From Frankia sp. (lineage in GTDB: Bacteria > Actinomycetota > Actinomycetes > Frankiales > Frankiaceae): DNA of 15,672 bases. The stretch lies in assembly GCA_019689615.1 (NCBI GenBank), contig JADGHD010000042.1, positions 1 to 15,672 of the forward strand. Direction: 5' to 3'. Under the pieces are notes generated by a model. That model was not told the origin of the DNA. It made no database searches and worked only from the letters and a program-made list of their open reading frames with translations. This document shows, piece after piece, positions 8,707-15,655 of the stretch. Every line of letters begins with the position of its first letter. Position 1 is the first letter of the stretch. A program made the position numbers and the translations under genes.

Positions 8707-9675
8707 ATGGAGCAGCGACTTCTCGGTGGCCGTCCGGTGTCCGTGGTCGGGCTCGGCACCTGGCAACTGGGCGCCGACTGGGGTGTGGTGGACGAGGGCG
8801 AGGCGATGGACGTCCTCGCCGCCGCGGCCGAGGGCGGGGTCACCTTCTTCGACACCGCCGACGTCTACGGGGACGGCCGCAGCGAGCAGCTGATCGGCCG
8901 GTTCCTGCGGGAGAACCCGGGCGCGGACATCCTCGTCGCCACGAAGATGGGCCGGCGGCTGCCCCAGCTGCCGGAGAACTACGTGCTGGCGAACATCCGT
9001 GCCTGGACCGACCGCTCACGGCGCAACCTCGGCGTGGACCGGCTCGACCTGGTGCAGCTGCACTGCCCGCCGACCTCGGTCATCACCGGCGACGAGGTGT
9101 ACGACGCGCTGGAGACGCTGGTCGCCGAGGAGCGGATCGCCCGCTACGGCGTCAGCGTGGAAACGGTCGATGAGGCGCTGGCCGCGATCAGCCGGCCGAA
9201 CGTCGCCTCCATCCAGATCATCCTGAACGCGTTCCGGCAGAAGCCGCTGGAACGGATGCTGCCGGCCGCGCAGGCCAGCGGCGTGGGCATCATCGCCCGG
9301 GTACCGCTGGCCTCCGGGCTGCTTTCCGGCCGCTACCGCAAGGACACGGTCTTCGACCCGGCCGACCACCGCTCGTTCAACCGCCACGGCGAGGCCTTCG
9401 ACGTCGGCGAGACGTTCTCCGGCGTCGACTTCGAGACCGGGGTCGAGGCTGCCCAGGAGTTCGCCGCGCTGTCCGAGCACCCCGCCCGGCTCGCCCTGCG
9501 CTGGGTCATCGACCAGCCCGGCGTCACCACGGTCATTCCCGGCGCCCGCAACCGTGCCCAGGTTCTCGACAACCTCGCCGCCGCGGCCATGCCACCGGTG
9601 GACGAGGCGACCGCGGCGGCCATCCGCGACCTGTACGACACCCGGATCCGCCCGCTGGTCCACCACCGCTGGTAG
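8707..9675 (+). CDS. Aldo/keto reductase
   Basis: A 322-residue cytoplasmic NAD(P)H-dependent oxidoreductase of the aldo/keto reductase superfamily, (beta/alpha)8 fold. All four catalytic residues are in their usual settings: D49 and Y54 in FFDTADVYGDG, K80 in VATKMG, H119 in LVQLHCPP. The cofactor-binding end is 'TTVIPGARNRAQVLDNLAAA', and the chain ends in IRPLVHHRW. The gene lies 12 nt after the second permease, making it the fourth gene of the uptake operon; its ribosome binding site is poor (gatggga). By context it may reduce or oxidise an aldose freed from the imported sugar, but substrate and direction are not visible. In Streptomyces bxl clusters the glycosidase gene sits at this position, so the reductase here is a local variation. 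Confidence 0.93.
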   Translation: MEQRLLGGRPVSVVGLGTWQLGADWGVVDEGEAMDVLAAAAEGGVTFFDTADVYGDGRSEQLIGRFLRENPGADILVATKMGRRLPQLPENYVLANIRAWTDRSRRNLGVDRLDLVQLHCPPTSVITGDEVYDALETLVAEERIARYGVSVETVDEALAAISRPNVASIQIILNAFRQKPLERMLPAAQASGVGIIARVPLASGLLSGRYRKDTVFDPADHRSFNRHGEAFDVGETFSGVDFETGVEAAQEFAALSEHPARLALRWVIDQPGVTTVIPGARNRAQVLDNLAAAAMPPVDEATAAAIRDLYDTRIRPLVHHRW

Positions 9676-9819
9676 CGCGCCGACCGGCGGCGGTGGCCGG
9701 CCGGCCGCCACAAGATCGTCGCCGCCATGCTGGTCGGCGACGACGGCACGAACGACATGAACACCTCCCAGGCCGCGCCCCGCCCGCCCGAGGGCATCAG
9801 GGTGCCGCTCGAGTGGTAG
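9676..9819 (+). other. Open stretch after the aldo/keto reductase; possible remnant or small ORF
   Basis: The reductase reading frame stays open for 47 more codons after its TAG, up to a second TAG at 9817-9819. The last 30 codons, from ATG 9727, have strong G/C third-position bias and end in 'RPPEGIRVPLEW'. There is no ribosome binding site and I recognise no family. It may be a decayed gene end or chance openness at high GC. Confidence 0.25.
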
Positions 9820-9849
9820 GCGGGCTCCGGCCCGTTCGGTGACCTGCGG

Positions 9850-10248
9850 TCAGGCGCTGTGCGCGCGCGGGCGGCTGGTGGCTGGGCCGGTGATGACCAG
9901 GGCCTGGCGGCGCTGGTGGACGGTGAGGTAGCGCAGGCCCTCCTGGCCGGCGGCGACGCCGCGACGGGAGCGGCGGGGCAGCCAGACCAGCGCGCCCGGG
10001 GCGAGGTCGAGCTGGTCGCCTGCGGTGGTGAGCACGCCGGAGCCGGCCAGCACGTGGATGAGGACGTCGACGTCCGGGCCATCGTGCAGGTCGATCGTCC
10101 CGCCGGGTGCGAGCGCGATGACGTTCGCGTCCAGGTCCCGGCTGGGTTCCTGGAGCTTCCAGACAGCACCGGAGACGCCGGGCTCACCGGTCGCGGCGGC
10201 GAGCCCGGCCGTGTCGGCGAGGATCCGCGGAACGGCCGGCCTGGTCAT
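9850..10248 (-). CDS. Small cupin-fold protein
   Basis: A 132-residue single-domain beta-barrel protein. The central part (about 40-112) shows a cupin shape: APGGTIDLHDGPDVDVLIHVLAGSG (motif 1 region) and APGALVWLPRRSRRG (motif 2 region). Metal-binding residues are only partly kept: H55 is present, the second His of HxH is G57, the Glu is replaced by D61, and the motif-2 His is replaced by Arg. It may bind a ligand rather than be a metalloenzyme, or use H55/H65 differently. I chose ATG 10248, which has GGGA close upstream; a GTG at 10266 would add six residues. It is divergent from the amidohydrolase and shares its 108-bp upstream region, including the TetR-type palindrome, so co-regulation is possible. 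Function unknown. Confidence 0.75.
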   Translation of the reverse strand: MTRPAVPRILADTAGLAAATGEPGVSGAVWKLQEPSRDLDANVIALAPGGTIDLHDGPDVDVLIHVLAGSGVLTTAGDQLDLAPGALVWLPRRSRRGVAAGQEGLRYLTVHQRRQALVITGPATSRPRAHSA

Positions 10249-10285
10249 CGTCCCAGCCTGCCGCACCGCCGCCCGCGGAGCAAAA

Positions 10286-10300
10286 CTAGACGCTGTCTAG
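10286..10300. promoter_or_regulatory. TetR-type operator palindrome
   Basis: CTAGACGCTGTCTAG is a perfect 6-bp inverted repeat with a 3-bp centre, flanked by further symmetric A and T runs (AAA before, TTT after, one mismatch between). It covers the putative -35 box of the amidohydrolase. A TetR-family gene lies one gene downstream (11774-12496) and is the obvious ligand. Confidence 0.65.
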
Positions 10301-10316
10301 GTTTCGGGCCTACTGT
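10287..10316 (+). promoter_or_regulatory. Candidate promoter of the amidohydrolase gene
   Basis: TAGACG (10287-10292, 4/6 of the -35 consensus) and TACTGT (10311-10316, with TA at the front and T at the end) are 18 bp apart. The -35 box lies within the palindrome, so bound repressor would block polymerase. Confidence 0.45.
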
Positions 10317-10345
10317 GACAGGCGTTCAGGATGTCGGACACATCT

Positions 10346-10350
10346 GGAGG
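10346..10350 (+). promoter_or_regulatory. Ribosome binding site fixing the amidohydrolase start
   Basis: A full GGAGG lies 6 nt before GTG 10357. It decides for this start over codons further upstream in the same open frame, which run through the operator and the cupin gene. Confidence 0.8.
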
Positions 10351-10356
10351 CCAGTC

Positions 10357-11580
10357 GTGTCGCGGTCGATCGAGTTCCCGGTCTTCGACGCGGACAACCA
10401 CATGTACGAGACCACCGACGCCTTCACGAAGTACCTCCCGGAGAGCCACGCCGGCCTGGTGAAGTACGTGCAGGTGAACGGTCGGACGAAGATCGCGCTC
10501 AAGAACGTGATCAGCGAGTACATCCCGAACCCGACGTTCAATGTCGTCGCGCCGCCAGGGGCGCAGGAACTCGAGTTCCGGCTGAAGAACCCGTCCTCCA
10601 AGACCAAGCCGGGCGACATCCAGCCCGCTCCCCCGCCGAAGTACGTGCAGTCGATCCCGGCCTACTTCAACCCGGCCGACCGGCTCGAGCTGCTGAACGA
10701 GCTCAGCATCGACCGCACGCTGATGTGGCCGACCCTGGCCAGCCTGCTGGAGGAGCGGCTCGCCGGGGACGCCGAGTCGACGCACGTGGTCATCCGGGCG
10801 CTCAACCGCTGGATGCACGAGCACTGGACGTTCGAGTTCGAGGGCCGGATCTACCCGACGCCGATCATCACGCTGCCGATCGTCGACGAGGCGATCCGCG
10901 AGCTGGAGTGGGTCGTCGAGCGGGGCGCGCGGGTGATCCTCGTCCGTCCGGCGCCGGTGCCCGCGGTCGACGGCACGCGCCGGTCGTTCGCGCTGCCGGA
11001 GTTCGACCCGTTCTGGAAGAAGGTGGAGGAGGCCGGCGTCCTCGTCGGCATGCACGCCTCGGACGACGGCTTCCAGCGCTACCTCAACGAGTGGGAGGGC
11101 CACAGCGGCGAGTTCCAGCCCTTCAGGGGCAGGTCGGCGTTCGCCACCCTGGTCTCCGGTGAGCACCGGGTCATCAAGGACACGATCGCCTCGATCATCA
11201 CGCACGGCCTGGCCACGCGGTTCCCGAAGCTGCGCTTCCTGCCCGTCGAGAACGGCAGCTCCTGGGTTCGCCCGCTGCTCGACAACCTGCGCAAGCTCCA
11301 CGAGCGCGAGCCGCACCTGTTCGACGAGGACCCGATCGAGACCTGGAGGCGCAGCATCTACGTCCACCCGTTCCACGAGGAGGACGTGATCGGCCTGGTC
11401 GAGACGCTCGGCGCCGACAACGTCGTCTTCGGCTCGGACTACCCGCACCCCGAGGGCCTGTTCGACCCGGTCACCTGGGTCGACGAGCTGGACAGCCTGC
11501 CGGTCGAGGACCAGGCCAAGATCATGGGCGGGAACCTGGCCCAGCTGTTGGGTGTCAAGAACGACAAGGTCCTCGTCTGA
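10357..11580 (+). CDS. Amidohydrolase-2 family metal-dependent hydrolase
   Basis: A 407-residue TIM-barrel enzyme of the amidohydrolase-related (ACMSD/decarboxylase-like, PF04909-type) group, which hydrolyses or decarboxylates small organic acids. The N-terminal strand carries VFDADNHMYE (9-18), the usual place of the first metal ligands, although the classic HxH is D-A-D-N-H here. Further candidate ligands are H233 in VGMHAS, H283 in IITHG, E298 in PVENGSSW and D361 in FGSDYPHPEG. No signal peptide. Members of this subgroup are common in actinomycetes near TetR regulators and genes for aromatic or acyl-CoA breakdown; the substrate cannot be read. The gene has its own operator and promoter, a hairpin behind it, and a TetR gene next in line. 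Confidence 0.9.
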   Translation: MSRSIEFPVFDADNHMYETTDAFTKYLPESHAGLVKYVQVNGRTKIALKNVISEYIPNPTFNVVAPPGAQELEFRLKNPSSKTKPGDIQPAPPPKYVQSIPAYFNPADRLELLNELSIDRTLMWPTLASLLEERLAGDAESTHVVIRALNRWMHEHWTFEFEGRIYPTPIITLPIVDEAIRELEWVVERGARVILVRPAPVPAVDGTRRSFALPEFDPFWKKVEEAGVLVGMHASDDGFQRYLNEWEGHSGEFQPFRGRSAFATLVSGEHRVIKDTIASIITHGLATRFPKLRFLPVENGSSWVRPLLDNLRKLHEREPHLFDEDPIETWRRSIYVHPFHEEDVIGLVETLGADNVVFGSDYPHPEGLFDPVTWVDELDSLPVEDQAKIMGGNLAQLLGVKNDKVLV

Positions 11581-11605
11581 CCCGGCCATGTCCGGCAGTC
11601 GCCCT

Positions 11606-11639
11606 GGGCCGTCCGGCCGCATCCCTGGCCGGATGGGCC
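11606..11639 (+). terminator. Hairpin behind the amidohydrolase gene
   Basis: Arms 11606-11618 and 11627-11639 pair with TCCGGCC/GGCCGGA as a perfect 7-bp core, extended by one G-T pair and more GC pairs around a single mismatch, with an 8-nt loop. It lies 26 nt after the stop and has no T-tract. It suggests that the TetR gene is at least partly separately transcribed. Confidence 0.5.
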
Positions 11640-11773
11640 ATGGCCCTGATGTGATGGCCGGCGTGGGATGGCGAGCCGCCCCGGCGCGCCCGCCCTCCCA
11701 CGCCGCGCCGCCGTGCCCGCCAGCCGGCGGGGCGTGCGCGCGGCACGAACGAGGCTGAAAGGGCGAGTAGCTG

Positions 11774-12496
11774 ATGGCGGCGACGACAGGCCGACGCCAG
11801 GGGCCGAAACGGTCGCTGCTGGTCCAGGAACGGTCGCGGGACACCCGGCGGGCCATCGTCCAGGCCGCGCTGGAGCTGTGGGCGGAACGCGGCTACGAGA
11901 CCGGGGTCGACGAGACGACCGCCGAGGAGATCGCCGCCCGCGCCGGGGTCTCCAAGGCGACCTTCTATCTGCACTTCGCCCGCAAGGAGGACATCCTCCT
12001 GGCCACCGGCTGGCTGACCGCGCGGGCCGCGTATGACGAGGCTCTGCGGGCGCTCGCGGCCAACCGCCCGATCGAGGAGATCGTGGACGAGCTGATGACC
12101 GGGATCGGCCGGCGGGTGGAGAAGGTGCCGCGCGCCGCGCTGCGCCGGGTGCTGCGGGCGCAGACGCTGGGCATGTTCTCCCCGCGCGAGAACGAGAACG
12201 GTCACGGCGACGCGGACGACGACAGCGCCGACCGGATCGGTTTCGAGCGGGCGTTCACCACCGTGTTCACCCACGCCCAGCAGGTCGGGACGCTGCCGGA
12301 GACCGTCGCTCCGCGTTCTCTGGCGCTCATGCTGACCTCGCTGGTCATGGGCGCGATCACCGACTGGTCGCTGGCCGACCCGGCGTTGCCGCCCCGGCGC
12401 GCCGGCCGGGCGGCGGCGGACTGGCCGGACCTGGCCGGCGAGCTGCGCAGGCGCGCCCGGGTGCTGCTGGCCGGCGCGCGGCAGCTGCCCGCCTGA
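11774..12496 (+). CDS. TetR-family transcriptional regulator
   Basis: A 240-residue DNA-binding repressor type. The N-terminal TetR_N domain is clear: 'RDTRRAIVQAALELWAERGY' followed by the helix-turn-helix TAEEIAARAGVSKATFYLHF and RKEDILL. The C-terminal helical ligand domain (about 80-240) is variable, as normal for the family, and contains an acidic insert ENENGHGDADDDSAD. The basic leader GRRQGPKRS may touch DNA. Start ATG 11774 with a GAAAGGG-like ribosome binding site about 10 nt before it. The only strong TetR-type palindrome I found in the window is at 10286-10300, so the likely target is the amidohydrolase promoter and possibly the cupin. The inducer is unknown. No promoter or autoregulatory site was seen in the 193-bp gap upstream. 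Confidence 0.92.
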   Translation: MAATTGRRQGPKRSLLVQERSRDTRRAIVQAALELWAERGYETGVDETTAEEIAARAGVSKATFYLHFARKEDILLATGWLTARAAYDEALRALAANRPIEEIVDELMTGIGRRVEKVPRAALRRVLRAQTLGMFSPRENENGHGDADDDSADRIGFERAFTTVFTHAQQVGTLPETVAPRSLALMLTSLVMGAITDWSLADPALPPRRAGRAAADWPDLAGELRRRARVLLAGARQLPA

Positions 12497-12502
12497 GCCG
12501 CC

Positions 12503-12537
12503 GTCGGCACCTGCGGGCACGGCACCCGTTTGCCGAC
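12503..12537 (+). terminator. Hairpin behind the TetR gene
   Basis: GTCGGCA (12503-12509) pairs perfectly with TGCCGAC (12531-12537), with an inner CGGG/CCCG pair (12514-12517, 12525-12528). It begins 7 nt after the TetR stop and is followed by AT-richer DNA, as expected of a terminator before a new promoter region. Confidence 0.5.
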
Positions 12538-12576
12538 ATTCAAAGAACCGGTAAGCACGCTCGCACGGCGCACAAG

Positions 12577-12627
12577 TGAAGTTAGGCTTAGTTTCCCTAT
12601 CGGGGGTGAGGTAAGGCTTAGTTTCCC
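12577..12627. repeat. Tandem iron-box-like direct repeats upstream of the acyl-activating fusion
   Basis: Two 21-bp copies (12577-12597 and 12607-12627) agree at 19 positions and share the core AGGCTTAGTTTCCC. They are spaced 30 bp start to start, near three helical turns. Against the DtxR/IdeR/DmdR iron-box consensus TTAGGTTAGGCTAACCTAA each copy matches 12 of 19, with the left half nearly perfect and the right half poor. They sit 25-75 bp before the start codon, where a repressor or activator would act. The AT-rich motif stands out in this GC-rich DNA. Confidence 0.55.
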
Positions 12628-12651
12628 CGACGCCAGATTGGCGGGCTGGCT

Positions 12652-15498
12652 GTGCGGACGAGCTGGATGGAGCGGGCGGGCGGGTTGGCGTCGGCAGGCG
12701 CGCCGGCCGGCGGTGTGCCGTTCGCCCAGCAGCTGCGCCGGCACGGGAACCGGGTCGCGCTGATTGGCCCAGATCAGTCCGTCCTTACCCATGCGCAGCT
12801 CGCCGACCGGGTGGCCGAGACCGCCGCCCGGCTGGGCGCGGTCCGGCGACTGGTGCTGATCTGCACCGACGGGCCGGCGGCCGCCGGCGACCCGGCGCCG
12901 CTCATCACCTACCTCGCCGCGCTGGCCGCGGGCCACCCCGTGCTGCTCGCCGGGCCCGACCCGGCGCAGGCCGCCGCGCTCGTCGCCGCGTACGACCCGG
13001 ACGTCGTGGCCGGCCGCGACGGCGACGACGGCGGCTGGCTGCTGGCGGAACGGCGCGAGGGCACCCGCCACCACCTGCATCCCGAGCTCGCGCTGCTGCT
13101 GTCGACGTCGGGCTCGACCGGGTCGGCGAAGCTGGTACGGCTGTCCGCGGCCGCCGTCCAGGCCAACGCCGAGGCGATCGGCGCCTACCTCGACATCCGC
13201 GACAGCGACCGGGCCACGCTCAGCCTGCCGATCCACTACTGCTACGGCCTGTCCGTGGTGAACTCCAACCTGGCGCGCGGCGCGGGCCTGGTGCTCATGC
13301 CCGGCCCGGTGACCGAGCCGAGGTTCTGGGAGCTGTTCCGCGCGGCCGGCGCCACCAGCCTGCACGGCGTGCCGCACACGTTCGACCTGCTGCGCCGGGT
13401 CGGGTTCGCCGACATGCGGCTGCCGACGCTGCGCTACGTCACCCAGGCCGGTGGCGCGCTCGCGCCGGCCAGGGTGCGCGAGCTGGCCGCGCTCGGCGAG
13501 CGGCGCGGCTGGCGGTTCTTCGTCATGTACGGGCAGACCGAGGCGACCGCCCGGATGGCCTACCTGCCGCCGGAGCTGGCGGCCAGCCGCCCAGGCGCGA
13601 TCGGGCGGCCGATCCCCGGCGGTTCGTTCGAGATCATCCCGGACCCGGACCGCCCGCCCGGCGAGGGCCTGCTGGTGTACCGCGGGCCGAACGTGATGCT
13701 CGGGTACGCCGAGCGGCCCGCCGACCTGGCGCTCGGCCGCACGGTCGACGCGCTGGTCACCGGGGACATCGCCCGGCAGGGACCGGACGGGCTCTACGAG
13801 GTCGTCGGCCGGGCCGCCCGGTTCATCAAGCCGTTCGGCCTGCGGATCGACCTCGACCGGGTCGAGCGGATGCTCGCCGACGACGGCGTGACCGCGGCCT
13901 GCGTCGGCAACGACGAGCTGCTGGCGGTCGCCGCGGCCTGGCCGGACGTGGACCGGGCGGGCGCGCTGCTGCGGTCCCGGCTGCGGCTGCCCGCCACCCA
14001 CCTGCGCGTCGTCGGCGTCGACGAGCTCCCCCGCAAGGTCAACGGCAAGCTCGACTACCCGGCCATCCAGGCGCTGGTGGCCGCCGCGCCGGTGGCCGCG
14101 CCCGGTGGCGCGCTGGCGTCGGCGGCGACCGGGGCAGCGGCGATCGCCGCGGTCACCGCGGACGCCACCGCGGGCCCGGCCGTGCTGGTGGACAGCGCGC
14201 GGCGGACGGCGGGAGGCGCCGATGCCGCCGTCGGCGTCGGGGCGGACGGGATCCGCGCGCAGTTCGCACGGGTGCTCGGCCGGCCGCGGGTCGCCGACGA
14301 CGCGACGTTCATCAGCCTCGGTGGCGACTCGCTGACCTATGTCCAGCTCTCGCTGGCCGTCGAGCGGGCCGTCGGGCGCATCCCGCCCGACTGGCCGACG
14401 ACCCCGGTGGCCGAGCTGGAACGGCTGGCGGCGGCGCGGGCGGGGCGGCGCCGGCCGGCGGGGGCGCTGCGCGGACTGGGCTGGCCGCGGGCGGTCGAGA
14501 TCGACATCGTGCTGCGGGCCGCCGCGATCGTGCTGATCGTGGCGAACCACGTGGGCGCGTTCCACGTCCTGGGTGGCGCGCACCTGCTGCTGATCGTCGC
14601 CGGCTGGAGCTTCGCCCGGTTCTGCCTGGCGCCGGCAGAGGATGCCGCGGGCGCGCTGTCCCGGCGGATCCTCGGCGTCGCCGCCCGGATCGCCGTGCCG
14701 TCGGCGCTGTGGCTGGCCTGGCGGGCGGCCATCACGCCGGACGTGACCTGGGCCAACGTGTTGCTGGTCAACAACTACCTGCGCCAGGGCGTGCCCGGCT
14801 ACTGGTTCGTCGAGCTGCTGGTGCAACTGCTCGTCGTGCTGGCGGCGCTGTTCGCGGTCCCGGGTGCGCGCCGGTGGGAACGGCGGCACCGGGTCGCCGC
14901 CCCCGCGGTCCTGCTCGGCGTCGCGTTGCTGGTCAGCGCGGTGCTGGCGGACCGGGCCGAGCCGGTCCCGACCGCCTACTACGCGACGCACGGGAGCGCG
15001 TGGTTGTTCGTGCTCGGCTGGCTGGCCTGCCAGCTACCGGGCACGCGGGCCAGGCTGGCGCTGCTCGCCTGCGCGGCGGCGCTGGTCAGCGGCTACTTCG
15101 GCAACCCGACCCGGGAGGGCGTCGTGGTCGGCGGGCTGGCGCTGCTGCTGTTCGCCCGCCGCGTCGCGCTGCCCGCCCCGGCCGTGGCGCTCGCCGGGGT
15201 CCTCGGCGGCGCGTCGCTGTACATCTACCTGACCCACTACGCCGTCTACGAGTGGGCGCTGCCGGCGCTCGGCCCCTGGCCGGCCCTGCTGCTCTGCCTG
15301 GCGGTCGGCGTCGTGGCCAGCCACGCGGCCGGGCTGGCCCGGCGCCTGCCCACGCCGCGGGAGCTGGCGGCGGGAGTTGCGCGGGCCGCCGATGCGCTGC
15401 GCCGCGCCGCCGCCCCGCGAACGCCGGTCCTGTCCGGGCCGATCCTGCTCGGCCTTCCGCTCAGCCACGCCTACGGCCGCCTGAACCGACCCGGCTAG
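12652..15498 (+). CDS. Adenylation-carrier-acyltransferase fusion (A-PCP-AT3)
   Basis: A 948-residue protein from GTG 12652; ATG 12667 would shorten it by five residues, and neither start has a good ribosome binding site. Adenylation domain (about 22-477): TSGSTGSAK (152-160), 'LPIHYCYGLSVVNSNL', MYGQTEATARM (292-302), TGD (370-372), RAARFIKPFGLRIDLDRVE (387-405), PRKVNGKLDYP with catalytic K466. An Ala/Gly linker (478-530) leads to a carrier domain (about 531-597) with phosphopantetheine site S560 in LGGDSLT. The C-terminal part (about 612-898) has roughly ten membrane segments and the AT3 signature R622-x10-H633. Inferred role: activate an acyl or amino acid with ATP, tether it, and pass it through the membrane domain to a sugar, lipid or small molecule. 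The substrate is unknown. The gene stands alone, preceded by iron-box-like repeats. Confidence 0.88.
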   Translation: MRTSWMERAGGLASAGAPAGGVPFAQQLRRHGNRVALIGPDQSVLTHAQLADRVAETAARLGAVRRLVLICTDGPAAAGDPAPLITYLAALAAGHPVLLAGPDPAQAAALVAAYDPDVVAGRDGDDGGWLLAERREGTRHHLHPELALLLSTSGSTGSAKLVRLSAAAVQANAEAIGAYLDIRDSDRATLSLPIHYCYGLSVVNSNLARGAGLVLMPGPVTEPRFWELFRAAGATSLHGVPHTFDLLRRVGFADMRLPTLRYVTQAGGALAPARVRELAALGERRGWRFFVMYGQTEATARMAYLPPELAASRPGAIGRPIPGGSFEIIPDPDRPPGEGLLVYRGPNVMLGYAERPADLALGRTVDALVTGDIARQGPDGLYEVVGRAARFIKPFGLRIDLDRVERMLADDGVTAACVGNDELLAVAAAWPDVDRAGALLRSRLRLPATHLRVVGVDELPRKVNGKLDYPAIQALVAAAPVAAPGGALASAATGAAAIAAVTADATAGPAVLVDSARRTAGGADAAVGVGADGIRAQFARVLGRPRVADDATFISLGGDSLTYVQLSLAVERAVGRIPPDWPTTPVAELERLAAARAGRRRPAGALRGLGWPRAVEIDIVLRAAAIVLIVANHVGAFHVLGGAHLLLIVAGWSFARFCLAPAEDAAGALSRRILGVAARIAVPSALWLAWRAAITPDVTWANVLLVNNYLRQGVPGYWFVELLVQLLVVLAALFAVPGARRWERRHRVAAPAVLLGVALLVSAVLADRAEPVPTAYYATHGSAWLFVLGWLACQLPGTRARLALLACAAALVSGYFGNPTREGVVVGGLALLLFARRVALPAPAVALAGVLGGASLYIYLTHYAVYEWALPALGPWPALLLCLAVGVVASHAAGLARRLPTPRELAAGVARAADALRRAAAPRTPVLSGPILLGLPLSHAYGRLNRPG

Positions 15499-15564
15499 CC
15501 GGGCGCACTGCCCCGCGCGCGATACATCCCCCGCTCGTCAGCCCGTTACGCCCGAAACGATGAC

Positions 15565-15583
15565 TAAGGTGAGGTTTTGCTAA
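15565..15583. promoter_or_regulatory. Iron-box-like site before the last gene
   Basis: The 19 bp starting TAAGGTGAGG and ending GCTAA match TTAGGTTAGGCTAACCTAA at 13 of 19 positions, with both outer ends kept. It lies 27 bp before the GTG at 15611 in a locally AT-rich patch. It would be a DtxR/IdeR/DmdR-type operator for the truncated gene. The rest of the 15499-15610 gap shows no gene. Confidence 0.5.
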
Positions 15584-15610
15584 GTGATCAGGCTCACTAG
15601 AAGGCGCGCC

Positions 15611-15655
15611 GTGCCCGCCGCCCCCGCCCCGTCAGGCACCCGGTTCCGGCTGACC
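15611..15655 (+). CDS. Start of an unidentified gene, cut by the contig end
   Basis: GTG 15611 opens a frame reading MPAAPAPSGTRFRLT before the sequence turns into adapter-like DNA at 15656. There is an AAGG 8-11 nt upstream and the iron-box-like site ahead. Only about 15 reliable residues exist, so no function can be given. A transporter or siderophore gene would fit the regulation, but that is a guess. Confidence 0.4.

Noticed and set aside
6841..8766. A 641-codon minus-strand frame across the permease genes
   Set aside because: Composition is His/Gln/Asp/Arg-rich without motifs, and it lies antisense to two clear membrane permeases with EAA loops.
9859..10356. Longer N-terminus for the amidohydrolase (573 residues)
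   Set aside because: It would translate the antisense of the cupin and the operator; the GGAGG before GTG 10357 and the normal family length support the shorter form.
12202..14991. A 929-codon minus-strand frame across the A-PCP-AT3 gene
   Set aside because: No recognisable motif and repetitive Arg/Gly/Gln composition, whereas the plus strand carries canonical adenylation and carrier motifs.
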